A stretch of DNA of 5,931 nucleotides from Deltaproteobacteria bacterium (GTDB taxonomy: Bacteria; Myxococcota_A; UBA796): NCBI GenBank assembly GCA_002707085.1, contig PALY01000024.1:22097-28027 (forward strand). The letters are read 5' to 3'. The notes beneath the pieces were generated by a model. That model did not search any database. It had not been told where the DNA came from and saw only the letters and a list, made by a program, of their open reading frames with translations. Positions 1-5,157 of this stretch are shown here, piece after piece. Positions within the stretch are counted from its first letter, which is position 1. Every line of letters starts with the position of its first letter. The position numbers were made by a program, and so were the translations under genes.

Positions 1-360
1 ACGATGGCGGGGGTATTGGGCTGGAGCTTACAAGACGCTAAAATGCATGCCCATTGTGACTTTCTGTACAGCCTCTACAAGGTCCAACCAAGTGAAAGTA
101 TCGTCACCATCGATCTGGCCACAGGAGCGGGTCCGACTCTTAATTTAGGCGTCAGCAACAACGATGACACGGGTCTAGGTGTACGCGTCGTGGGGGCAGC
201 AAGCATCAACTTCGACGACAAACCATTCGATCTGTATTTGGACATCGCACCCGTCATCGGCCTGATTCCCGAAACTGCCCTATTTTTCAACACAACATTG
301 GGATTCAGAGGATGGTTTGTTCCTCCACAATCCAGTTCACTCAGAGATCCTGCGCTCTAA
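1..360 (+). CDS. C-terminal part of a small porin-like outer-membrane beta-barrel protein (5' end outside window)
   Basis: The frame is open to the left edge. An ATG at base 4 has no visible ribosome binding site, so I treat it as an internal Met of a longer gene; the stop is TAA at 358-360. The 118 visible residues alternate short polar and hydrophobic strands: a strand near residues 5-25 (GWSLQDAK, then an aromatic-rich stretch), strands near 46-70 (TLNLGV, then GLGVRVVGAASINF), and a closing pair PFDLYLDIAPVIGLIPE (74-90) and ALFFNTTLGFRGWF (92-105). The pattern of a 'PF-D/E-hydrophobic-E/D-hAP' strand followed by 'h-x-GhGhRxxF' is what I know from the last two strands of small eight-stranded outer-membrane barrel proteins in deltaproteobacteria (DUF3996-like). 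The product probably sits in the outer membrane with no known substrate. Unusually, 13 further residues (VPPQSSSLRDPAL) follow the aromatic residue that normally ends such barrels. It converges on scoB. The family call is from memory of the pattern, with moderate confidence. Confidence 0.6.
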   Translation, partial: TMAGVLGWSLQDAKMHAHCDFLYSLYKVQPSESIVTIDLATGAGPTLNLGVSNNDDTGLGVRVVGAASINFDDKPFDLYLDIAPVIGLIPETALFFNTTLGFRGWFVPPQSSSLRDPAL

Positions 361-369
361 ACGTTCAGT

Positions 370-1026
370 TCAGACCTGAATTGTCTTCAACTGCTCAGCA
401 AACCGATGCCGACCGCCGCACGCTGCTGAAAATTGCTCAGGTGTGACGCCTGGAGCCAGTTCACGAACCACGAAACCATCTTCTGTCACATCCATCACAG
501 CCATATCGGTCACGATGGCATCCACACATCCCACTCCGGTGAGCGGCAAGGAACACTCGTCGACCAACTTGCTTCGACCATCTTTGCTGCATTGAATCAT
601 GGTGACAATCACCTTTTGGGCGCCGTTCACAAGATCCATCGCACCGCCCATTCCTTTGACCATTTTTCCGGGGATCATCCAGTTCGCGATGTCTCCGTTG
701 GCAGCAACCTGCATCGCGCCCAAAATGGCCAAATTAATGTGACCACCACGAATCATTGCAAAACTCTCCGAAGAGTCGAAAAACACAGAACCTGGAATGG
801 TGGTGACCGTTTGTTTCCCAGCATTAATGAGGTCGGGATCTTCTTCACCTTCGTATGGGAACGGTCCAATTCCCAGCAACCCATTCTCACTTTGAAGAAC
901 AACCTCAACACCATCAGGTACGTGATTGGCCACCAATGTGGGCAGACCAATTCCAAGGTTTACATAGTTGCCATCACTTAATTCTTGAGCCACGCGCTTT
1001 GCGATCTGGTCACGGTTCAACGGCAT
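370..1026 (-). CDS. scoB: Succinyl-CoA:3-ketoacid CoA-transferase subunit B (SCOT beta)
   Basis: This encodes 218 residues, the usual size for the bacterial B subunit. With ScoA it transfers CoA from succinyl-CoA to acetoacetate (or a related 3-oxoacid) in the cytoplasm, by a ping-pong mechanism with a glutamyl-CoA thioester. The sequence holds the family signature [12 protein letters not shown] (residues 44-55); Glu47 in SENG is the expected catalytic glutamate. Other landmarks are [13 protein letters not shown] (23-35), [20 protein letters not shown] (88-107), [14 protein letters not shown] (120-133) and [15 protein letters not shown] (160-174). The ATG at 1026 was chosen because a strong AGGAGGT lies 5 bases upstream and the protein then begins like its homologues; a longer open frame reaching 1257 only overlaps scoA. 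The start lies 1 base past the scoA stop, so the subunits are probably coupled in translation. Residues 143-146 read MIQC where the family usually has MEH, and the extreme C-terminus is divergent. Family assignment is very secure; the exact 3-oxoacid substrate is inferred. Confidence 0.95.
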   Translation of the reverse strand: MPLNRDQIAKRVAQELSDGNYVNLGIGLPTLVANHVPDGVEVVLQSENGLLGIGPFPYEGEEDPDLINAGKQTVTTIPGSVFFDSSESFAMIRGGHINLAILGAMQVAANGDIANWMIPGKMVKGMGGAMDLVNGAQKVIVTMIQCSKDGRSKLVDECSLPLTGVGCVDAIVTDMAVMDVTEDGFVVRELAPGVTPEQFSAACGGRHRFAEQLKTIQV

Positions 1027-1027
1027 C

Positions 1028-1732
1028 TCAGACCTCCTCTCGGGGACGGGTTGTTCGTTGTTCAATCCACTTTTCGTACTGCTCACCACGAATGATTCGC
1101 TGCACATATATGCCAGGCAAGTGGATTGAATCAGGATCAAGTTCGCCTGCCGGCACCAACTCTTCAACCTCGGCAATCGTGATGCACGCTGCTTTGGCAA
1201 CGAGCGGATTGAAGTTGCGGGCCGTCTTTCGGAAAATGAGATTTCCGTGCGTGTCACCCTTCCATGCCTTCACAAAGGCATAGTCGCCATGAAGGGCGCG
1301 CTCCAACAGATAGGTCCGTCCATCAAAGTCTCGGGTCTCTCGGCCTTCCGCCCTCAACGTTCCAACACCTGTGGGCGTATAAAAAGCAGGAACACCCGCA
1401 CCCGCCGCTCGAAGCCGTTCAGCCAAGGTTCCTTGGGGACACAGTTCAACCTCCAACTCATTGGCGAGAAACTGCCTCTCAAACTCTTTGTTTTCACCCA
1501 CATAAGAACCCACCATCGTCTTCACTTGGCGAGACTGCAACAGCACACCGAGACCACAGTTGTCGGTCCCAGCATTGTTGCTCACCAACGTGATGTTTTT
1601 GGTTCCTTGGGTATGCAAGGCCGTAATCAGATTTTCGGGGTTTCCCGATAAGCCGAATCCACCGACCAGCAGTGTCGCGCCATCTGCGATGTCAGCAACC
1701 GCCTCAGCGGCTGTGGCACAAGTTTTGTCCAT
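1028..1732 (-). CDS. scoA: Succinyl-CoA:3-ketoacid CoA-transferase subunit A (SCOT alpha)
   Basis: This encodes 234 residues, normal for the bacterial A subunit, and is the partner of ScoB in the acetoacetate:succinyl-CoA transfer reaction. The CoA-transferase family signature is clear: [16 protein letters not shown] at residues 17-32 (Asp-Gly, then Gly-Gly-Phe, Gly, Pro). Further SCOT-type blocks are [11 protein letters not shown] (52-62), [14 protein letters not shown] (76-89), [20 protein letters not shown] (92-111), [13 protein letters not shown] (113-125) and [14 protein letters not shown] (163-176). These fit SCOT (ScoA type) better than the glutaconate or propionate CoA-transferases. 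The ATG at 1732 is preferred over a possible start at 1762 because GGGAGGT sits 5 bases upstream and the protein starts [12 protein letters not shown], as in homologues. The stop TGA (1030-1028) is 1 base from the scoB ATG, so the two form an operon. No thiolase or hydroxybutyrate dehydrogenase gene is in view, so the direction (ketone-body use or acid activation) is not shown. Confidence 0.95.
   Translation of the reverse strand: MDKTCATAAEAVADIADGATLLVGGFGLSGNPENLITALHTQGTKNITLVSNNAGTDNCGLGVLLQSRQVKTMVGSYVGENKEFERQFLANELEVELCPQGTLAERLRAAGAGVPAFYTPTGVGTLRAEGRETRDFDGRTYLLERALHGDYAFVKAWKGDTHGNLIFRKTARNFNPLVAKAACITIAEVEELVPAGELDPDSIHLPGIYVQRIIRGEQYEKWIEQRTTRPREEV
1032..1038 (-). promoter_or_regulatory. 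Ribosome binding site of scoB, inside the end of scoA
   Basis: On the minus strand the bases read AGGAGGT, a near-perfect anti-16S match, 5 bases before the ATG at 1026. It lies inside the last codons of scoA and fixes the scoB start, ruling out the longer upstream open frame. Confidence 0.85.
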
Positions 1733-1737
1733 GAAGC

Positions 1738-1744
1738 ACCTCCC
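1738..1744 (-). promoter_or_regulatory. Ribosome binding site of scoA
   Basis: The minus strand reads GGGAGGT, 5 bases before the ATG at 1732. Its spacing supports that ATG rather than the in-frame start at 1762. I could not find a convincing -35/-10 pair in the 87 bases between the lipoprotein stop and scoA. Confidence 0.8.
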
Positions 1745-1775
1745 AGGTTGTCGGAGAGGCACATATCAAGAAGGA

Positions 1776-1788
1776 GCGCAGGCTGCGC
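1776..1788. repeat. Short GC-rich inverted repeat between the lipoprotein gene and scoA
   Basis: GCGCAGGCTGCGC is a 5-6 bp perfect inverted repeat with a 1-3 base loop, about 31 bases after the lipoprotein stop on the minus strand. On that strand it is followed by TCCTTCTTG, which is pyrimidine-rich but not a true T-run. It could be a weak terminator or RNA stem between the two genes; it is too short to be sure. Confidence 0.3.
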
Positions 1789-1819
1789 GAGCAATACCAA
1801 ACTCACCCGAAACGAACGG

Positions 1820-3193
1820 CTATTCCTCGCAAATAAAGCCTTCGACCTCTAAAGCATCAATCAAATGGTAGTTGGTCACAGAACCCGTGGCGCCGGTAAA
1901 CCCAACGTAGGCGGGAAATGTAGTCAACCCGCTGATTTCTTGGTCGATGTAGTCGACCCCATCAATGCTCACCGTCATGTGACTGCCCCGCACCTCAATA
2001 TTGGCCAAGTGCCAAAGTCCATCTTCCATATCCGGCAAGGTGGCCCAAGTGACCGGTGATCCGACATCACCGTCAAAGTGAACGCTCAGGTGATCTTCCG
2101 TTGTTGGGTCGTTGTGGACCGAATTGTACCAAGTATCGATCTCGATGGACCAACCCGGCAAGCCCGCATAGCCAATGCCTCCGCCAGAGCTTCCAACGAA
2201 TGAACTCATTCGATCGGCATCCAGTGCCGTCAACGACATCCCATCCGCCCCTGTACCCCCAGAAACATAAAAGGAGAACTCGATATTGACTGCATCGGAA
2301 CTCACGGTTGTCGTGGTTTGAAACGCGGTACCGGCTTGGTCCGTATATGGACCCGTCAGTTCCACCCAGCCCGACGCAGCATCCCACATCGCTGTGCCTT
2401 CGAAGTTCCAACTCGCCAGATCAATACTATCTTCTGTGTAGCCCTCGTTTTGACAGAAACCTACTTCAGCAACGGCGGTATTTCCGCACGAATCCGTCAC
2501 GTGTGCGGACACCGTGTGGATGCCAGTATTCCACTCTTCCGGGAGCCAACGAAAGGACGTCAGCCCCGCCGCATTGGCCAAAGAGGTTCCCAGCGTCCCA
2601 TCCACATCGGATACCCAATCAATGGTCATCGTTTCAAGGTCATCCGCGTCATCGGAAACGGAAGCCAAAAAGTCGGTGGGTACACCCACATCCAGAATTG
2701 CTGCACTGCTGGGACTATCGATCCGGATGGTCGGAGGGGTGTCTTGTTCGGCATGCAATGGAACTGTTCTCTCTGGAACATCAGGGTCGTTGGTGACAAT
2801 TCGCAACACAGACGAACCACCTGATCCTGTCACGTATACGGGAAATGTCTGATCCGTCGTAAGCACAACCGGCAATTCTTCATGGGCAATCCACCAACTG
2901 GTACCGGCGACCACCAACTCTTGTATTTCCAAGTCGCCAACGCCCACATTTTTCAGCGTCACCAACCCTTCACCCTCACCACACAGAACGCCCAAGTCGA
3001 TGACGTCCGGCAAAACCGAAAGCTCTGGTCCTTCGGCATCTGGATCCTCAGGGTCTAATCCCGGTGGAGGCTCTTCCTCTGGCGCAGTTTCTTCCATGGG
3101 ATCTTCGGTAGACTGCTTCGATAGCAAGTCGTATTCACTGCACCCAAAGAATGGGCCCATCATCAGCAAACACCAGACAACAAAACGATACAT
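1820..3193 (-). CDS. Putative surface lipoprotein with ASH-like, Ig/PKD-like and L-type lectin-like domains
   Basis: This encodes 457 residues. The N-terminus MYRFVVWCLLMMGPFFGCSE is a lipoprotein signal peptide with Cys18 as the likely lipidated residue; FFG-C is a permissive lipobox, and Ser at +2 favours outer-membrane sorting. An acidic, Pro-rich linker follows (about 28-56). Domain 1 (57-149) is an ASH/choice-of-anchor D-like beta sandwich, with GLVTLKNVGVGDLEI and IVTNDPDVPERTVPLHA. Domain 2 (153-247) looks Ig/PKD-like (PPTIRIDSP, GIHTVSAHVTDSCGNTA); Cys236 and Cys247 may form a disulfide. Domain 3 (about 262-452) resembles an L-type (legume) lectin: GADGMSLTALD (315-325), then SIEIDTWYNSVHNDP (349-363), which keeps Asp353, Asn357 and Asp362 of the usual Ca/Mn site, and the closing strands PAYVGFTGATG and IDALEVEGF. 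It is probably displayed on the cell surface and binds glycans. The ATG at 3193 was chosen over a TTG at 3202 because AGGA lies 9 bases upstream. Domain names come from pattern recognition; the lipoprotein and lectin calls are the firmer ones. Confidence 0.75.
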   Translation of the reverse strand: MYRFVVWCLLMMGPFFGCSEYDLLSKQSTEDPMEETAPEEEPPPGLDPEDPDAEGPELSVLPDVIDLGVLCGEGEGLVTLKNVGVGDLEIQELVVAGTSWWIAHEELPVVLTTDQTFPVYVTGSGGSSVLRIVTNDPDVPERTVPLHAEQDTPPTIRIDSPSSAAILDVGVPTDFLASVSDDADDLETMTIDWVSDVDGTLGTSLANAAGLTSFRWLPEEWNTGIHTVSAHVTDSCGNTAVAEVGFCQNEGYTEDSIDLASWNFEGTAMWDAASGWVELTGPYTDQAGTAFQTTTTVSSDAVNIEFSFYVSGGTGADGMSLTALDADRMSSFVGSSGGGIGYAGLPGWSIEIDTWYNSVHNDPTTEDHLSVHFDGDVGSPVTWATLPDMEDGLWHLANIEVRGSHMTVSIDGVDYIDQEISGLTTFPAYVGFTGATGSVTNYHLIDALEVEGFICEE

Positions 3194-3202
3194 CACACCC
3201 AA

Positions 3203-3206
3203 TCCT
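3203..3206 (-). promoter_or_regulatory. Probable ribosome binding site of the lipoprotein gene
   Basis: The minus strand reads CCAGGATTGGGTGTG before the ATG at 3193. AGGA lies 9 bases from this ATG but directly abuts the in-frame TTG at 3202, which could not be served by it. This decides the start in favour of 3193. Confidence 0.5.
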
Positions 3207-3224
3207 GGTCACCCAAAAGGAAGT

Positions 3225-3248
3225 CGGCAAGACCATTTTTCCTTGCCG
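3225..3248. repeat. Inverted repeat, 7-bp arms, in the lipoprotein leader or promoter
   Basis: CGGCAAG (3225-3231) and CTTGCCG (3242-3248) are perfect reverse complements separated by 10 bases (ACCATTTTTC). The outer pair (3224/3249) does not match. The centre lies about 43 bases upstream of the lipoprotein ATG. The two arms are about 17 bases centre to centre, so it could be an operator for a dimeric regulator, or an RNA stem in the lipoprotein leader. It has no T-run in the right place for a terminator. Confidence 0.4.
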
Positions 3249-3262
3249 TTCAAAACCGTTCA
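3246..3262. repeat. Direct repeat CCGTTCA, twice, 10 bases apart
   Basis: CCGTTCA occurs at 3246-3252 and again at 3256-3262, a start-to-start distance of 10 bases (one helical turn). The first copy shares its CCG with the right arm of the inverted repeat. Same-face phasing is typical of regulator half-sites, but two 7-base copies can also arise by chance. Confidence 0.35.
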
Positions 3263-3474
3263 TCCGCCAAGCTTCAGTTCAGCGAACTCCTCTTCACTAT
3301 AAGCCGATAAACCCGCACTGATAAGACCCAAATACAGAACAGCATCCCCACCAAAACTCGGCAATTCAGAACCGTGCAGCCTGTGAAGCCTCACCACCTA
3401 GTGCCATTCGCGTTCCTCACACAAAAGGATACAGGTAAAAAGCAAGGTTAAAATCACCGATAGAAAAGGCCCCT

Positions 3475-5157
3475 GTGTCCACCACCCCTACTGCACCCAA
3501 GGTTTCACTCGAAAAGCTTCGTGCCAGCATGGAGAAAACCTTTCGGTCCTACAAACTGTACGAAGGCCAAGGCATGCAGTTTGAGGCCCATGTCCAGGAA
3601 TTGGCGAGTCAAGCAGCATTGGCGACCGAACAAGGCACAGCGGCACTTATGGTGACACCCCATGGCCTCATGAGCGAGGACGAAGAGGCGCCGGATGACG
3701 GAGAGATCAACAAAGTTTGGTTCGACCTCTTTGAACATGGGGCTCGACAAATCATTTTCAGCCCGGGCATAAACAACTCAGAAATCCGTGAGATGCTTCA
3801 TGTCATCGCAGGAAATGAGGCGGAGAACGACGACATCCTCACGGCTCTTTGGCGACGTGAGATGAAGCACATCCAAGTGTTCGTCGCTCGGACACTCGTG
3901 AAAGGACTGTCCGTAGATGAAGACGAGCAGGTGGCACTCCAGAACCGCTATGGTCGATGGCGCACACTTCTCGCCCCAGAAGCAGGCACAGGAGACAAAA
4001 CCATCCGTCTGAATCCAGATGACCTTCGTGTGTTGTCAACACGAGACAGTTCGTTCTCGTGGTGTGCAAACTGCTTGGAAAAGCCGCAGACAGAGCCGCA
4101 AACGAGCGAAGAAATCAAATGGGACGACGAGATTTTATTGCCCACATTCCTTCAATTCACTGGGGAATTGGACAAAGAAAACAGGGATAAGATTCTGGTG
4201 AACCTGATTGGTTCCTACACAAGGCTCGGACTGAGCAAGGAACTCAACGCACTGTTGTCAGCCGTATCTTCGGAACCATCTCTTGCAGACTGGTCCTTAG
4301 AAGGACTTCTGACTGCCGCCGGAGGAATCAATGCGCTCATCCCACTGATCGAGGCTGGACCCAACGCATTCAAAGAATCCTTGTCCGCACTGGTCAGCGA
4401 AGATGCTTCGACCCTAGAGAAACTCATCAACAGCATCGACACCGAATCCATTCGCGATCAAATCCACGAAATGGTGGTATCGGAAGAGACCTCGCCGCTT
4501 GCATATCACTCGGAACGACTCACAAGCCCTTCTGAAGAAGAGCAAATCGAATCATTGGATGCCCTCTGGAATATGGGGAAAGATGAAGCCATCTACCTCG
4601 CGATTGAAGCGTGCCGGTCTCAACATCCGGCCGTCCGTATGCGGCTCATGGAACTCATGCGCGCCAATTACCAACCCGCGATGCGACATCAAATGGAACG
4701 CCTCTTCCGAGACACAGACGAAGGTGTTCGCATCGAGTCTTTGCGCTTCATCAAGGAAAGTGGCGAGCGCTACTTCCTTCGCGAGGCTTTGGAACTCGTC
4801 AAAAGTCCCCAGTTTGGAAAACGCTCCGAACAAGAGCAGATGGAAATCATTCACGTGTTGGCAAAACACGCGAAACTGCCCGCCATCAACCGCTACTTTT
4901 GTACATTTGCCAATGCGTCTTCTTTACTGATGAACGAACACATGCGGAGGATTCAACTGGAAGCTTTCCGGGTGATCCGTCGGTTTCCATCCGAAGATGG
5001 TCGAGAGATTCTGAAGCGAGCCGCAGGGCGATGGGTGGGCAACAAAAAGGCACGAGAAGTCGCAGCCGAAGAGCTGGATCGACTCAAAGAAGCCGACCAT
5101 CACACAAGAACAAAAACCCAAGATGACCAAGGTGAAGAGGAGAATCAAAGTGAGTGA
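3475..5157 (+). CDS. HEAT-repeat-like helical protein of unknown function
   Basis: This encodes 560 residues with a GTG start; AAGG 5 bases upstream is only a weak binding site, and Met19 (ATG at 3529) is a less likely alternative without one. There is no signal peptide or membrane segment, so it is probably cytoplasmic. Residues 30-137 form an N-terminal module: a helix, a strand AALMVTPHGLM (56-66), then VWFDLFEHGARQIIFSPGIN (81-100) and NSEIREMLHVIAG (101-113). This resembles the N-terminal module of the next gene and of myxobacterial HEAT/HD-type signalling proteins. A hydrophilic middle holds one CxxC pair (Cys197, Cys200). Residues about 216-335 are helical, and about 355-540 look like irregular HEAT repeats: paired amphipathic helices such as EEQIESLDALWNMGKDEAIY, HPAVRMRLMELM, EGVRIESLRFIKESG and RRIQLEAFRVIRRF. 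The tail (541-560) is charged and probably disordered. HEAT solenoids usually scaffold protein partners; the overlapping next gene is the obvious candidate. No enzyme motif is visible. Confidence 0.7.
   Translation: MSTTPTAPKVSLEKLRASMEKTFRSYKLYEGQGMQFEAHVQELASQAALATEQGTAALMVTPHGLMSEDEEAPDDGEINKVWFDLFEHGARQIIFSPGINNSEIREMLHVIAGNEAENDDILTALWRREMKHIQVFVARTLVKGLSVDEDEQVALQNRYGRWRTLLAPEAGTGDKTIRLNPDDLRVLSTRDSSFSWCANCLEKPQTEPQTSEEIKWDDEILLPTFLQFTGELDKENRDKILVNLIGSYTRLGLSKELNALLSAVSSEPSLADWSLEGLLTAAGGINALIPLIEAGPNAFKESLSALVSEDASTLEKLINSIDTESIRDQIHEMVVSEETSPLAYHSERLTSPSEEEQIESLDALWNMGKDEAIYLAIEACRSQHPAVRMRLMELMRANYQPAMRHQMERLFRDTDEGVRIESLRFIKESGERYFLREALELVKSPQFGKRSEQEQMEIIHVLAKHAKLPAINRYFCTFANASSLLMNEHMRRIQLEAFRVIRRFPSEDGREILKRAAGRWVGNKKAREVAAEELDRLKEADHHTRTKTQDDQGEEENQSE
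5138..5142 (+). promoter_or_regulatory. Ribosome binding site of the last gene, inside the HEAT-like gene
   Basis: AGGAG within GAAGAGGAGAATCAAA lies 7 bases before the GTG at 5150. It favours that GTG over an in-frame ATG at 5123, which has no purine-rich site at a suitable distance. Its position inside the preceding gene implies translational coupling. Confidence 0.75.

Larger units (their letters stand above)
3194..3474. other. Divergent intergenic region (281 bases) between the lipoprotein gene and the HEAT-like gene
   Basis: Both flanking genes start here and read outward, so promoters for both must lie inside or the region must carry long leaders. I see no ORF, tRNA or riboswitch-like structure. 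Candidate elements are weak: TAAAAT at 3449-3454 (plus strand) would put a transcript start about 14 bases before the GTG at 3475, and TATAAG at 3298-3303 is another possible -10, but neither has a good -35 at 16-18 bases. Near the lipoprotein end are an inverted repeat (3225-3248) and a phased direct repeat (3246-3262). The stretch 3310-3420 shows nothing I can name. Confidence 0.6.

Noticed and set aside
4..360. Treating the ATG at base 4 as the start of a complete 118-residue gene
   Set aside because: The frame is open to the window edge, there is no room to see a binding site, and the protein begins in the middle of what looks like a barrel with no signal peptide.
433..981. A 182-codon plus-strand open frame across scoB
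   Set aside because: It is antisense to a certain gene, rich in His and Asn as shadows of G/C-biased codons often are, has no binding site at its start and no recognisable domain.
1027..1257. N-terminal extension of scoB to an upstream start (295 residues)
   Set aside because: The extension lies wholly within scoA, has no family similarity, and the strong AGGAGGT serves the ATG at 1026.
1733..1819. Possible scoA promoter (TTGCTC with TTGATA/TGATAT on the minus strand)
   Set aside because: The spacing is 19-20 bases and both boxes are poor, so I cannot support it as a promoter. scoAB may also be read through from the lipoprotein gene.
2308..2852. Three overlapping plus-strand open frames opposite the lipoprotein gene
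   Set aside because: They are the complement of a clear domain-bearing gene, with Pro/Arg/Ser-rich composition and no start signals.
3385..3396. Small stem GTGA-AGCC-TCAC in the divergent region
   Set aside because: Only four pairs, with the next pair mismatched; expected by chance in 281 bases.
4499..5126. Plus-strand open frames of 143 and 171 codons inside the HEAT-like gene
   Set aside because: They are out-of-frame shadows; the main frame shows helical periodicity, and these show none and lack binding sites.
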